32,173 bases of DNA from Alphaproteobacteria bacterium (GCA_947457015.1 CANGTV010000015.1:1-32173); one strand, 5' to 3'; positions 8,709-17,133 are shown, counted from the stretch's first letter. A program made the numbers and translations. Notes: generated from the letters alone by a model not told the origin.

Positions 8709-8739
8709 TTGACTTTTAATTAGACTAGTCATAGCTAGT
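8709..8739 (+). promoter_or_regulatory. Putative vapBC promoter with operator
   Basis: TTGACT (8709-8714) and the poor -10 match TAGCTA (8732-8737) are 17 bp apart. The inverted repeat ACTAG (8724-8728) / CTAGT (8735-8739) overlaps the -10, as expected for autorepression by a TA complex. A GGAG ribosome binding site follows at 8743-8746. Confidence 0.45.
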
Positions 8740-8753
8740 GATGGAGAAATGCA

Positions 8754-8990
8754 ATGCTTGAAGTCAGCGCTTACGAGGCTAAAGCTCATTTAGCAGATCT
8801 TTTAAGAAAAGTTAAAAGCGGGAAAAAAATCATTATTACGAAACATCATGTTCCTATTGCCATGATGATGCCAGTGCCATCTCAAAAAAGTATGTTGGTC
8901 AAAGATGCTGTTGAGGCGATTAAGTCTTTTCGAAAAGGAAAAACGCTGAATCTTAAGATCAAAGAAACAATCGCAGAAGGTCGCCGATGA
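8754..8990 (+). CDS. vapB: Phd/YefM-type antitoxin (VapB)
   Basis: The 78-residue protein starts at ATG 8754 after GGAG. Its N-terminal half (MLEVSAYEAKAHLADLLRKV, then KSGKKIIITKHHVPIAMMMP) is the DNA-binding fold of Phd/YefM antitoxins. The C-terminal tail (FRKGKTLNLKIKETIAEGRR) would wrap the toxin. It overlaps the toxin start by four bases (ATGA). The antitoxin is intact although the toxin is interrupted. Confidence 0.88.
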   Translation: MLEVSAYEAKAHLADLLRKVKSGKKIIITKHHVPIAMMMPVPSQKSMLVKDAVEAIKSFRKGKTLNLKIKETIAEGRR

Positions 8991-9403
8991 GCCGTTTTTT
9001 GCTTGATTATTCGTTAACAATGGGCTGATCTTTTGAAGATGAAAAGAATGCTCGGGAAGAGACTTTGCTTGAGAGTTTAAAGCAAGAAAAAAGGGAAGCT
9101 ATCGTACCTTCTTTGTGGCAACTTGAAGTCATTAATGTTCTTAGTGTTGCTGAAAAGCGAGAGCGAATTTCAACAGCGGAAGCCCTTCATTTTCTTGATC
9201 TTCTTTTAAATCTTCCCATTCTTGTGGATGAAGGGAAGCATGATATGAAAGATTTACTTCTTCTTTCAAAAACATATGCTCTTAGCGCTTATGATGCGGC
9301 TTATCTCGATCTTGCTGTGAGAGAACAAGTGCCTTTAGCCACACGAGATATACAATTAAGTCAAGCCGCAACTCTTGCGCGTGTCCCTCTTTTAGAGGTA
9401 TAG
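8987..9403 (+). pseudogene. vapC: VapC-type PIN toxin interrupted by an in-frame TGA
   Basis: ATG 8987 begins MSRFLLDYSLTMG and then hits TGA at 9026-9028. The same frame continues without further stops as SFEDEKNAREETLLESLKQE... to TAG, giving 138 codons including the TGA position. The PIN residues are visible: Asp in FLLDYS, Glu in WQLEVINVL, Asp in LSAYDAAYLDLA and TRDIQL. In this family the stretch usually reads like TMAW.FEDE, so TGA replaces an expected Trp TGG by one G-to-A change. PIN toxins are Mg-dependent RNases. A downstream restart at TTG 9065 would lack the first catalytic Asp. Either the toxin is dead or it is made only by readthrough. Confidence 0.85.
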
Positions 9404-9447
9404 AGAATAAAGCGACGCTTTCTTAATTACATTTTTATAGATTTTAC

Positions 9448-9918
9448 ATGAAACCTTTTCACCATCTTTTAAAAATCATTCCTTTTTTGAGTGTTTTGTT
9501 CCTTGTGACAGGAGGGACTTCCTTACGGTTGGCGGCGTATCCTCTTTTGCCAGCTCTGTATCTCATTCCTGTCTATTATTGGATTGTTTTTCGCCCTGAG
9601 GGCCTTCCTCTTTGGAGTCTCTTTGGAATGGGCCTGTTTTATGATGGGCTCATGGGAAATGAACTTGGAGTTTCCTCAGTTCTTCTGATGCTCAGTGGAG
9701 TTGTGGGTCCCTACGTCCGCCCCTTCTTAATTTCTTATAGTTTTCCGTTAATTTGGGCCGCCTTTGGGGTGTATAGCTTTATTTTCTTATTTCTTTATGG
9801 TCTTTTTCTGGGAGGGGGAGGGGCTCTTCTTGTTTCATGGTTTTATGGAGTGGTCTTATATCCTCCTTTTGCTTGGATCCTAAGCCATCTTTCTTTACGA
9901 TTAAGATCTTATGTCTGA
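9448..9918 (+). CDS. mreD: Rod shape-determining protein MreD
   Basis: The 156-residue inner-membrane protein has five or so hydrophobic segments and the MreD-type GLPLWSLFGMGLFYDGLMG block around residues 50-70. It works with MreC in recruiting PBP2/RodA to the elongation complex. Its stop overlaps mrdA by eight bases, but it is separated from mreC by the 1.16-kb insert carrying a Cys-rich gene and vapBC. Confidence 0.92.
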   Translation: MKPFHHLLKIIPFLSVLFLVTGGTSLRLAAYPLLPALYLIPVYYWIVFRPEGLPLWSLFGMGLFYDGLMGNELGVSSVLLMLSGVVGPYVRPFLISYSFPLIWAAFGVYSFIFLFLYGLFLGGGGALLVSWFYGVVLYPPFAWILSHLSLRLRSYV

Positions 9919-11701
9919 AAGAGAAAATACGCAGTTTCTTCGCCGAGTCCTTTTCCTAGGCGTTTTTCAGCTCCTTCTTATTGCTGTTCTTTTAGGGAGA
10001 ATGTATGTCCTACAAATTCTTGAAGGCCAGCATTATCATCTTCTCGCTGAAGGAAATCGCATTGCAACTCGCCCTCTCATTCCCTTAAGGGGTCAACTTT
10101 ATGATCGCAAAGGGGTCTCTCTTGCTCAAAACGAAACCAGCTTTCGCCTTGTTTTGCTGACAGATAAGCGCGATAAAATTGAAGAAACGCTTGAAACGCT
10201 CTCAACACTTATTCCTTTGTCTGAAGAAGAAAAGCAAGACACCCTGAAAATAGTCCATAAAAAACGAGGCCTTGATTCTTTGATCCTCAAAGATGACTTA
10301 ACCTGGCCCCAAGTCTCCGCTATTGAACTGCGTGCCGCTGATTTGCCGGGTCTTTCTGTGGAAGTAGGCTCTGTCCGGGACTATCCTCAGAAACTTTGTG
10401 GGGCCCATCTTTTGGGCTATGTTGCGTCTCCTTCCGAAAGTGAACAAGAAGAGGAGGAGCCGTTCCTCACAATTCCTGGAATTAAGGTGGGAAAGGGCGG
10501 ACTTGAAAAGTATTTTGAAGCCCGTTTACGGGGAACGCCTGGATATAGTGCCTTCGAAGTTAATGCAAAGCGGAAGGTGGTCCGTGAGCTTCAGAAAGTG
10601 CCGAGCTCTCCTGGAGAAAATATTTATTTAACCCTTGATGCGGATCTACAAGCCTATGCTCAAGAGGTGCTGTCTTCCTATGATAGCGCTTCTGCTGTTG
10701 TCATTGATATTCGCAATGGAGATATTCTCGCTCTTGTCTCTACACCGTCTTTTGATCCCAATCTCTTTCCCCAAGGCATTAGTCATAAGGAATGGGATGA
10801 GTTGAGAGATAATTCTTATATGCCGCTTACAAATAAAGCCGTTTCTGGTGTGTATCCTCCAGGGTCTACGGTTAAGCTTTTTGTAGCGCTTGCAGCGCTT
10901 CAATCAGGTGTCATTGACAAAACAACAACCATTCACTGCCCCGGGTATATTTATGTGGGAAACCACAAGTTTCACTGCATGCATAGCCATGGGGACGTCG
11001 ATGTTTCACGAGCCCTTGTTGAATCTTGTGATGTCTTTTTTTATGAAATCGCCAAGAAACTTGGCGTTGATCGCTTGTCAGCTTTTTATCAACATATGGG
11101 GCTTGGAACAGGCGGTTTTGAAGGGTTTCCCTCTGGTAAAAAAGGTCTGGTGCCTACAAAAGAGTGGAAAAAAAACAATAAGGATGCCAAGTGGACTGTC
11201 AGTGACACCATTCAAATGAGTATTGGCCAAGGCTATATGGGGGCCACGCCTTTAGAACTCGCTCTGGCGGTTGCGCGCCTTGTCAAAGGAGAAAAGATAA
11301 CGCCGCGTTTTGAGGGAGCAGGAGATGTTCTCTTTGACACCATGGGGTATGATAAGGATAACCAGGAACTTATTTTGAAAGCCATGAAAGATACGGTTAA
11401 TGACCCTCGAGGGACGGCCTTTCGGTGGCGAATTCCTTTTGAAGGGATGGAAATGGCCGGCAAAACGGGTACAAGTCAAGTACGCCGCATTACCTTACAA
11501 CAACGAAAAGCGGGACAGACAAAAACGCACCACTTGCCATGGAAACAGCGAGAGCACGGTCTTTTTGTAGGCTATGCCCCTATTCAAAATCCGCGCTATG
11601 CCATCGCCGTTGTGGTGGAGCATGTAGGGGGAGCAGGCCTTGCTGTTCAATCAGCAAGAGACATTTTATTGAAAGCCCAACTTCTTGAGAGAGCACCCTA
11701 A
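9911..11701 (+). CDS. mrdA: Penicillin-binding protein 2 (elongation transpeptidase)
   Basis: The 596-residue class B PBP has an N-terminal membrane anchor (about 12-34), a dimerisation domain with PLRGQLYDRKG, and the transpeptidase motifs in order: SxxK as GSTVK with Ser 319, SCD at 372-374 (in place of SxN, normal for PBP2), and KTGT at 518-521. It cross-links lateral-wall peptidoglycan with RodA. It overlaps mreD by eight bases and lies 39 bases from rodA. Confidence 0.97.
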   Translation: MSERENTQFLRRVLFLGVFQLLLIAVLLGRMYVLQILEGQHYHLLAEGNRIATRPLIPLRGQLYDRKGVSLAQNETSFRLVLLTDKRDKIEETLETLSTLIPLSEEEKQDTLKIVHKKRGLDSLILKDDLTWPQVSAIELRAADLPGLSVEVGSVRDYPQKLCGAHLLGYVASPSESEQEEEEPFLTIPGIKVGKGGLEKYFEARLRGTPGYSAFEVNAKRKVVRELQKVPSSPGENIYLTLDADLQAYAQEVLSSYDSASAVVIDIRNGDILALVSTPSFDPNLFPQGISHKEWDELRDNSYMPLTNKAVSGVYPPGSTVKLFVALAALQSGVIDKTTTIHCPGYIYVGNHKFHCMHSHGDVDVSRALVESCDVFFYEIAKKLGVDRLSAFYQHMGLGTGGFEGFPSGKKGLVPTKEWKKNNKDAKWTVSDTIQMSIGQGYMGATPLELALAVARLVKGEKITPRFEGAGDVLFDTMGYDKDNQELILKAMKDTVNDPRGTAFRWRIPFEGMEMAGKTGTSQVRRITLQQRKAGQTKTHHLPWKQREHGLFVGYAPIQNPRYAIAVVVEHVGGAGLAVQSARDILLKAQLLERAP

Positions 11702-11740
11702 GCTATGGCAAAAAAATATATAGTAGGACAACACTGAATT

Positions 11741-12871
11741 ATGACATCTGATATCCTCCGCTCCCTTTTTCAAAAGTTCGCACGCTTAAATTGGGGGATT
11801 ATCTTTCTTATTCTCCTCATCTCCGCCATAGGATGGGGCCTCTTGATTTCAGCTGCAGGGGGCGACATGCAGCCTTGGGCTTTCAAGCAAATCATGCGCT
11901 TTAGTGTCGGTGTTTTCATTATGCTTACCCTTGCGTGCACAGACCTGCGGTGGTGGTTTCATTTCTCTTATATTTTTTATGGCATTTCCTTGTTGCTCTT
12001 GTTTGGGGTCGAGTTTCTTGGATCCATTGGAGGATGGGGGGCGCAACGATGGATCGATCTTTATATTATTCAGCTTCAACCGTCTGAGCTCATGAAAATT
12101 GCCCTTGTGATGGCGCTGGCGCGTTATTTCCACAATCAATCCTTGCCCTTACAATTTTCCAAGCTTTTTTTCCCACTTCTTCTCATCTTTTTGCCCACCA
12201 TTCTTGTCTTAAGGCAGCCCGATTTAGGAACGGCTATGATTTTTCTCTTAATGGGCGGAATGCTGTTTTTCGCAGCAGGTGTGTCTTTGTGGTTGTTTGC
12301 TGCAGGTTTAATAGGAACCGCGGCAAGCCTTCCTCTTTTATGGAATTTTCTCCATGAATACCAACAGGATCGTATCCTCACTTTTTTTGGGTCGACCCAA
12401 GATACCCTGGGAGCAGGCTACCACATCACGCAGTCAAAAATTGCTCTGGGCTCAGGGGGATTTTGGGGAAAAGGGTTCATGCAAGGCACTCAAGCGTCCT
12501 TAAACTTTTTACCCGCAAAGCAAACGGACTTTATCTTTACGCTTTTGTGTGAAGAATGGGGCTTTATGGGAGGAGCGTTCCTCATTAGCCTCTATGTTCT
12601 GTTGATTATCATGTGTTTTCGTATTGTTCTGACAACTCAAAATACTTTTGGGCGTTTCGTGGCCATGGGGATGACCGTTACGTTTTTTCTCTATGTTTTT
12701 ATTAATATTGCTATGGTGATGGGCCTTCTCCCCGTTGTAGGCGTTCCCTTACCCCTTGTGTCTTATGGAGGAACAGCCATGCTGACCCTTCTGATGGGCT
12801 TTGGATTCTTATTGAATGTCAGCCTTCATCGCACCCTTAAAATCCCTCGTTTATCTATAGGGATGTTTTAG
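11741..12871 (+). CDS. rodA: Peptidoglycan glycosyltransferase RodA
   Basis: The 376-residue polytopic SEDS protein has about ten membrane segments and the signatures RWIDLYIIQLQPSELMKIALV, RQPDLGTAMIF and VMGLLPVVGVPLPLVSYGGT near the C-terminus. It polymerises lipid II during elongation, paired with the PBP2 encoded just upstream. The ribosome binding site is weak (AGGA 14 bases upstream). It is the last gene of the rod-shape cluster; a palindromic element follows its stop. Confidence 0.97.
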   Translation: MTSDILRSLFQKFARLNWGIIFLILLISAIGWGLLISAAGGDMQPWAFKQIMRFSVGVFIMLTLACTDLRWWFHFSYIFYGISLLLLFGVEFLGSIGGWGAQRWIDLYIIQLQPSELMKIALVMALARYFHNQSLPLQFSKLFFPLLLIFLPTILVLRQPDLGTAMIFLLMGGMLFFAAGVSLWLFAAGLIGTAASLPLLWNFLHEYQQDRILTFFGSTQDTLGAGYHITQSKIALGSGGFWGKGFMQGTQASLNFLPAKQTDFIFTLLCEEWGFMGGAFLISLYVLLIIMCFRIVLTTQNTFGRFVAMGMTVTFFLYVFINIAMVMGLLPVVGVPLPLVSYGGTAMLTLLMGFGFLLNVSLHRTLKIPRLSIGMF

Positions 12872-12902
12872 AAGACTTAATACCGGACATTTTTACCTCT
12901 TG

Positions 12903-13051
12903 TGTCATCCTTGGGGCTAGAAACGTTTGATTTGCGTAGCAAATCTTAGCGTTTCTTGACCAGAGGATCTCCTTGCGGGCATAAGATCTCCGATGAAGAA
13001 ATGCTAATGCTTTCATGCGGAAAACAAAGCATTTCTAGCTCGGGGATGACA
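12903..13051. repeat. Palindromic dispersed element, copy C (bipartite)
   Basis: It is bounded by TGTCATCC and GGATGACA. There are two consecutive hairpins: the first pairs GAAACGTTTGATTTGC with GCAAATCTTAGCGTTTC, and the second contains GAAATGCTAATG ... AAAGCATTTCTAG. A spacer with GATCTCC lies between. It occupies most of the 308-bp gap between rodA and the next gene and may end the rod operon transcript. Confidence 0.9.
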
Positions 13052-13138
13052 AACATGGCGGAGTTGAAATAAAAAAGTCAGTTTAATTTTAAAAAATAAA
13101 ATCTATGTATTATTAACAAAAAATAAAGCATTCTTTTG

Positions 13139-13144
13139 TATACT
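13139..13144 (+). promoter_or_regulatory. Putative -10 element of the exported-protein gene
   Basis: TATACT sits 36 bases upstream of ATG 13180 in very AT-rich DNA. The nearest -35-like sequence, TTAACA (13113-13118), is 20 bp away, longer than ideal. Confidence 0.3.
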
Positions 13145-13179
13145 GACTTCATAAATTTTAATTAAAAAAAGGAAATTAT

Positions 13180-13572
13180 ATGCGATTTTTTCTTTTGGGA
13201 GCTTTTTTGCTTCACACATCAGCACTCATAGCAGCGCCTGCTGCAAAAGCGCCGTCCTTGCCTCAAGTCCAAAAACAAAACCTTACTTCTCCCTCAAGTC
13301 CGAACACAGGTGAGAATATGTCTGCTAAAAAGGATAGCCCAAAATCACTCACAACTTGTACTTGTGAAAATCTCGAGGCATGTCGAAGCGGACTAGAAGG
13401 TTTCTACACTACTGGCCATGCGTTAGATATGTGCTTCAACACTCAGCCTCTCTCGCTTGTGATAAATTGCCCAAATCAAACATCACTTTTAAGTTGCGAA
13501 TCTTCCTATCAAAGCGATTGGAATGCGTATTGTAGCACTCCCGGAGTTCTGTGTTCTATTAAAACCGGTTAG
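13180..13572 (+). CDS. Small exported Cys-rich protein, unknown function
   Basis: This 130-residue protein starts at ATG after AAGGA. A signal peptide (MRFFLLGAFLLHTSALIA, cleavage near residue 18-20) is followed by a Pro/Ser/Lys-rich linker (about 20-55) and a C-terminal domain with nine Cys, beginning TTCTCENLEACRSG. A segment CESSYQSDWNAYCS resembles the frame-shifted tail encoded at 8461-8520. I recognise no known family. Disulphides in the periplasm or outside the cell are likely. It has its own AT-rich upstream region and converges on lptA. Confidence 0.8.
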   Translation: MRFFLLGAFLLHTSALIAAPAAKAPSLPQVQKQNLTSPSSPNTGENMSAKKDSPKSLTTCTCENLEACRSGLEGFYTTGHALDMCFNTQPLSLVINCPNQTSLLSCESSYQSDWNAYCSTPGVLCSIKTG

Positions 13573-13655
13573 TCTTAGAGCACACAAAAAGAATCTTTTA
13601 AACGAAGACTTGTTAGCCTAATGGTATACGTCTAGAAGCAGGAATAAATAGCGAG

Positions 13656-14498
13656 CTATTCGCCCGCTTTCTTTTTCCTATCCTTAATATCTTTTGGAAT
13701 AATAATGCCAGAAATGCGCTTAATGGGGCCTGTTGGCTTAGTGTTAGGAGGATAGGGGAAAAGCTCGGCCACATTTGTTTTTAAATTGGCGCGCCCATAG
13801 CCACCCGTAATGACGTTTCCCCCTTGGGTGATTTTGACATTATCAAAGATTTCAACTGCCTCCGTGTTACCAAAATAGGTCGCCTTGTCGCCGGTGACAA
13901 TCCCATTAGGACCAGACGCTAAGACGTTTCCCATAGCTTCAATACGGTCGAGCTCTTTCTTGTTTTCTCCCTCCCCCTCTTTGGAGGCGGGCGTAAAATA
14001 AGCGATAAGGGTATCGGCTTGCACAAGCTGCTTTCTTTCAGGGAATTGAACAATAGCGTTTCCACGGGCAACCCCTTGATTTTTTGTATGCCAATATTCG
14101 AGAGACTCCTCTGCGGTCAGGACTTCCTTTTGTGTGACAATTTTTAAATCGCCTCCCGTCATGAGAACACGATCAAGAGCCACATCATAATGGGCATGAT
14201 CGCCATAAGCAGTTTCCGTGGGCGTTTCCATGCGCACATGACCATCGGCTGTCATGGCTGTGATATCTCTATTGTCTGTAAAATACACCGTTAACACATC
14301 TCCATAGACAATGGAGGTTCCCTTCTGGGCCTTGGCCAAACCTATTGCCACACATTTATGTGCCGTTTCATCACACACAACGGATTGCTCCGCCTCTATA
14401 ATAACCGGTGCCTCTTTGCTGCCTTCTAAATGATCGAGGACTTGCCCATAACACGCAGTTGATAAAAGACAGAAAACGAACAAAAACTTAGTGTTCAT
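13656..14498 (-). CDS. lptA: LPS transport periplasmic protein LptA
   Basis: The 280-residue protein has a signal peptide (MNTKFLFVFCLLSTACYG) and OstA/LptA-type beta-strand repeats, including VIIEAEQSVVCDE, LTVYFTDN, ADGHVRMETPTETAYGD, and a second block with IEAMGNVLASGPNGIVTGDKATY. It is clearly longer than the common 180-residue LptA and looks like two OstA segments joined by a linker (about 175-190). It forms the periplasmic bridge for LPS from LptC to LptD. ATG 14498 follows AAGGAG and overlaps the end of lptC by 11 bases. An lptB gene does not follow downstream. Confidence 0.88.
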   Translation of the reverse strand: MNTKFLFVFCLLSTACYGQVLDHLEGSKEAPVIIEAEQSVVCDETAHKCVAIGLAKAQKGTSIVYGDVLTVYFTDNRDITAMTADGHVRMETPTETAYGDHAHYDVALDRVLMTGGDLKIVTQKEVLTAEESLEYWHTKNQGVARGNAIVQFPERKQLVQADTLIAYFTPASKEGEGENKKELDRIEAMGNVLASGPNGIVTGDKATYFGNTEAVEIFDNVKITQGGNVITGGYGRANLKTNVAELFPYPPNTKPTGPIKRISGIIIPKDIKDRKKKAGE

Positions 14499-15108
14499 GA
14501 GACTCCTTACTCTTTTTCAATGCAGCCGTATTAATAACAACCCGAGACGGACCTTTAAGGGTCAGGACTTTCCCTCCAGGACGGTTTTCCACCTTAAATC
14601 CGTTTTGACCTCGAATGCTTCCAGCGGGGCCTTCTCCTTCAACATGAACGTTGCCCTCAATAATTTTTGTATCCAAAGATATCTGCGCTTTTTCCGTTTG
14701 AACATGATATCCATCCGTACTGGTAAGGATCACGCCGCCCTCCAACCCTAAGAGCTTTCCCGTCGCATCATAAACTCCACTTTTAGCCTTAAGATCAAAA
14801 GAATCCCCTTCCATCACGGTCATCAATCCTTGGGGAGCCGTAAGATCGGCAAGGGTATCTGTGCGTTGCTTTGCCCAGTCAGCCTTTATCTGATAGGGTT
14901 GGCCTTGAGTATCTGTCGACATATATTCAGGGTGGACCATATGATTTTCGCGTATTTCTGAGCGGGACGCATCAAGAGGGGCATATCCGTCTTTACTTAA
15001 GGAAAGAACATAAGGCCACCCCAGAGCAAGCGCAAGCGTGAGCAAGATACCAACAGGAAGGATTCTCTTCATCAATTTTACATAACGTGAATATTTTTGA
15101 AGATCCAT
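14488..15108 (-). CDS. lptC: LPS export protein LptC
   Basis: The 206-residue protein is anchored by one N-terminal membrane helix (about 15-35, ILPVGILLTLALALGWPYVL). A periplasmic LptC domain follows (NHMVHPEYMSTDTQGQPYQIKADWA is its typical start). LptC links the LptBFG pump to LptA. ATG 15108 shares one base with the stop of kpsF (TGATG); a start at 15132 would overlap kpsF more without a better ribosome site. Confidence 0.88.
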   Translation of the reverse strand: MDLQKYSRYVKLMKRILPVGILLTLALALGWPYVLSLSKDGYAPLDASRSEIRENHMVHPEYMSTDTQGQPYQIKADWAKQRTDTLADLTAPQGLMTVMEGDSFDLKAKSGVYDATGKLLGLEGGVILTSTDGYHVQTEKAQISLDTKIIEGNVHVEGEGPAGSIRGQNGFKVENRPGGKVLTLKGPSRVVINTAALKKSKESHEH

Positions 15109-16133
15109 CAGGCAATACCGGCTCTTAAGCAATCATGGAGACGCAAGAGTCCGACAAGCTCGCTTGTGGCTTCATCCAAAACGAATAAATTAGTGATAGA
15201 CTGGCGATTCATTATCCCTAAAGCTTCTGCCGCAAAAGCGGAGGCCAAAATCGTTTTGGGGGACGGTGTCATCACCTCTTCAACGCGCTGGCTTAAAAAA
15301 GAGGGGTTCATATGGCGGCGAAGGTCGCCATCTGTAATAATTCCTACAAGTTTTTTAGTCGCATCTAAGACACCAATGCATCCAAATCCTTTTTCCGTCA
15401 TCTCCATAAGGGCGTCACTCATGAGAGTTTCTTGAAAGACTAAAGGAAGCTCTTCATAAAGGCGCATAAGATCAACAACATGTAAAAGTTTTCGTCCAAG
15501 AAGCCCCCCCGGGTGCAGATTTTTAAAATCCTTTTCTGAAAACCCTTTGCGTTTTAAAAGCGTCACCGCAAGAGCATCTCCAAGGGCCAGCATCAATGTG
15601 GTGGATGTGGTAGGGGCTAGTCCCATAGGACACGCTTCCGGAAAAGAAGGAAGCAGAAGCGTTGTGTGGGCTGATTTTGCAAGGGTACTCTCTGTCTTAT
15701 GAGTAATGGCGATAAGGGGAATATTAAACCGTTTTGCATAATTAATGGTATCTGAAAGCTCGGCCGTCTCTCCTGAAAGAGAGAGAATAATCAAGACATC
15801 TTGGAGTGTAATCATGCCCAAGTCCCCGTGACTTGCTTCACTGGGATGCACAAAAAAGGCTGGCGTCCCCGTAGATGAAAACGTAGAGGCAATTTTATTT
15901 GCGATATGTCCGCTTTTTCCAATACCTGAAAGAATCACCCGTCCTTGGGCCTGCATTAAAAGACTGATGGCTTGTTCAAAAGAACTATCAAGACTTTCGC
16001 TCAAGTGTTCAAGGGCGCTTGCTTCCAGAGTTAAAACACGCCGTGCCTCTGTGAGATCATCGTGAGGGTCGCTCCATGGCTCATTCTCATCTTGACGAGG
16101 ATCCACCGTAATTGCAGAAACGTTGCTTCTCAT
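15108..16133 (-). CDS. kdsD: D-arabinose 5-phosphate isomerase (KpsF/GutQ family)
   Basis: This 341-residue protein starts at ATG 16133 (GGAG about 12 bases upstream); GTG 16184 would add 17 residues. The N-terminal SIS domain carries GRVILSGIGKSGHIANKIA, PSEASHGDLGMI and LSLSGETAEL. Two CBS domains follow (about 215-335), with VGIITDGDLRRHM in the first. The enzyme turns ribulose 5-phosphate into arabinose 5-phosphate, the first step toward Kdo in lipopolysaccharide. It leads the kdsD-lptC-lptA operon, coupling Kdo supply with LPS export. Confidence 0.93.
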   Translation of the reverse strand: MRSNVSAITVDPRQDENEPWSDPHDDLTEARRVLTLEASALEHLSESLDSSFEQAISLLMQAQGRVILSGIGKSGHIANKIASTFSSTGTPAFFVHPSEASHGDLGMITLQDVLIILSLSGETAELSDTINYAKRFNIPLIAITHKTESTLAKSAHTTLLLPSFPEACPMGLAPTTSTTLMLALGDALAVTLLKRKGFSEKDFKNLHPGGLLGRKLLHVVDLMRLYEELPLVFQETLMSDALMEMTEKGFGCIGVLDATKKLVGIITDGDLRRHMNPSFLSQRVEEVMTPSPKTILASAFAAEALGIMNRQSITNLFVLDEATSELVGLLRLHDCLRAGIA

Positions 16134-16187
16134 CTTGTTTAAAACTCCAGACTTTTTATCCAATAACCTTAACACATGTGACACAGA

Positions 16188-16198
16188 TTTATAGTATA
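16188..16198 (-). promoter_or_regulatory. Putative -10 region of the kdsD-lptC-lptA operon
   Basis: On the minus strand TATACT (16198-16193) overlaps TATAAA (16193-16188), about 60 bases before the ATG. The inverted repeat GGAAAT/ATTTCC lies just upstream. No clear -35 was found. Confidence 0.35.
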
Positions 16199-16225
16199 GG
16201 AAATTACAAAGTTATTTCCTAGTTT

Positions 16226-16293
16226 TGTCATCCCCGATAAAGAAGTTCTAGGCTTTGCTACGCAAATCAAGCACTTCTAGCCCGAGGATGACA
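16226..16293. repeat. Palindromic dispersed element, copy D (single hairpin)
   Basis: Ends TGTCATCCCCG and CGAGGATGACA frame a 68-bp imperfect palindrome with GAAGTTCTAGGC ... AAGCACTTCTAG arms. It lies between the kdsD promoter region and the end of the RNase D gene. Confidence 0.9.
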
Positions 16294-16313
16294 AGGATGG
16301 GCGCCACATGCGA

Positions 16314-16928
16314 TCAATGCTGAAAAATATCAACTTCGTTCCATCCTTGGATGTCAAGCTCACACCGGGCTGGGATAAATTCAAAACACGCCTTTGCAAT
16401 AGATTCCCGAGCTTCACGTTTTAAAAGCTCTTGAAGGGTGGCTTTCAAGCGGTGAAGATAAAGAACATCTGAAGCCGCATATTCCATTTGTTTATCAGAC
16501 AACGGCTCAGAGCCCCAGTCAGAAGTTTGTTCTTGTTTTGAAATTTCAACATTCAGAAGCTGCTTACAAAGGTCTTTAAGCCCGTGTTTATCTGTAAAAG
16601 TACGAGAAAGTCTAGAGGCGATTTTTGTACAAAAGATGGGGGAGGTTTCGACCTTCAAATAATATTTTAAAATTGCGTAATCAAATCGTGCAAAATGAAA
16701 GATTTTTTCGACGTTTTTGTTAACCAGAAGAGCTCTTAAATGGGGTGCTTCATAAGAGGATTTAAGAGGAAAATGGACAAGATGACACTCTCCATTCCCG
16801 GAGGACAGTTGGACAAGTGTCAATCGATCCCGAGGAATATAAAGCCCCATGGCTTCCGTATCCACGGCTACAGAGTGTCCGAAATCAAGTCCTGCAGGAA
16901 GGTCTCCTCGATGGTAATAAATTTTCAT
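16314..16928 (-). CDS. rnd: Ribonuclease D-type 3'-5' exonuclease
   Basis: The 204-residue protein is a single DEDD exonuclease domain without the HRDC domains of full-length RNase D. The DEDDy residues are visible: DTEAMG (Asp 23, Glu 25), FHFARFDYAIL in the middle, and YAASDVLYLHRL near 150-160. ATG 16928 is the right start; the longer frame from 17036 merely translates the tRNA-Leu gene. Such short versions are common in alphaproteobacteria next to LPS transport genes. The tRNA gene ends 27 bases upstream on the same strand, so both may share a transcript. Confidence 0.9.
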   Translation of the reverse strand: MKIYYHRGDLPAGLDFGHSVAVDTEAMGLYIPRDRLTLVQLSSGNGECHLVHFPLKSSYEAPHLRALLVNKNVEKIFHFARFDYAILKYYLKVETSPIFCTKIASRLSRTFTDKHGLKDLCKQLLNVEISKQEQTSDWGSEPLSDKQMEYAASDVLYLHRLKATLQELLKREARESIAKACFEFIPARCELDIQGWNEVDIFQH

Positions 16929-16955
16929 ATATTTTTTTCCATTCTCTCTATACTC

Positions 16956-17042
16956 TGGTGCCCAGGAGAAGACTCGAACTTCCACGAACTTTCGCTCACT
17001 AGAACCTGAATCTAGCGCGTCTACCAATTCCGCCACCTGGGC
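16956..17042 (-). tRNA. tRNA-Leu (anticodon CAG)
   Basis: Reverse-strand sequence from 17042 begins GCCCAGGTGGCGGAATTGG and ends CCTGGGCACCA, so the seven-base acceptor stem pairs perfectly and CCA is encoded. The anticodon stem CTAGA/TCTAG holds the loop TTCAGGT, giving anticodon CAG. A long variable arm and the T-arm sequence GTTCGAGTC fit a class II leucine tRNA of 87 bases. Confidence 0.97.
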
Positions 17043-17133
17043 CTTTTATTGTCGTTAAAGAGATTAAGGGAAAAAGTCAATAAATACTAGTCCATGCCTT
17101 AACGCCTGGCGATTTTTTGAAGTATACCCCCCT

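Noticed and set aside
8477-8719. 80-codon frame between the Cys-rich gene and vapB
   Set aside because: TTG start without a ribosome binding site, AT-rich composition, and overlap with the better-supported frameshifted gene.
11704-11736. Ten-codon frame MAKKYIVGQH between mrdA and rodA as a leader peptide
   Set aside because: There is no ribosome binding site and no attenuator structure; it is likely chance.
13611-13650. tRNA-like stretch (GTTAGCCTAATGGTATACG)
   Set aside because: No acceptor stem or T-arm can be formed around it.
16929-17036. N-terminal extension of the RNase D gene (MAELVDALDSGSSERK)
   Set aside because: It is the well-known mistranslation of a tRNA-Leu gene; the true start is ATG 16928.
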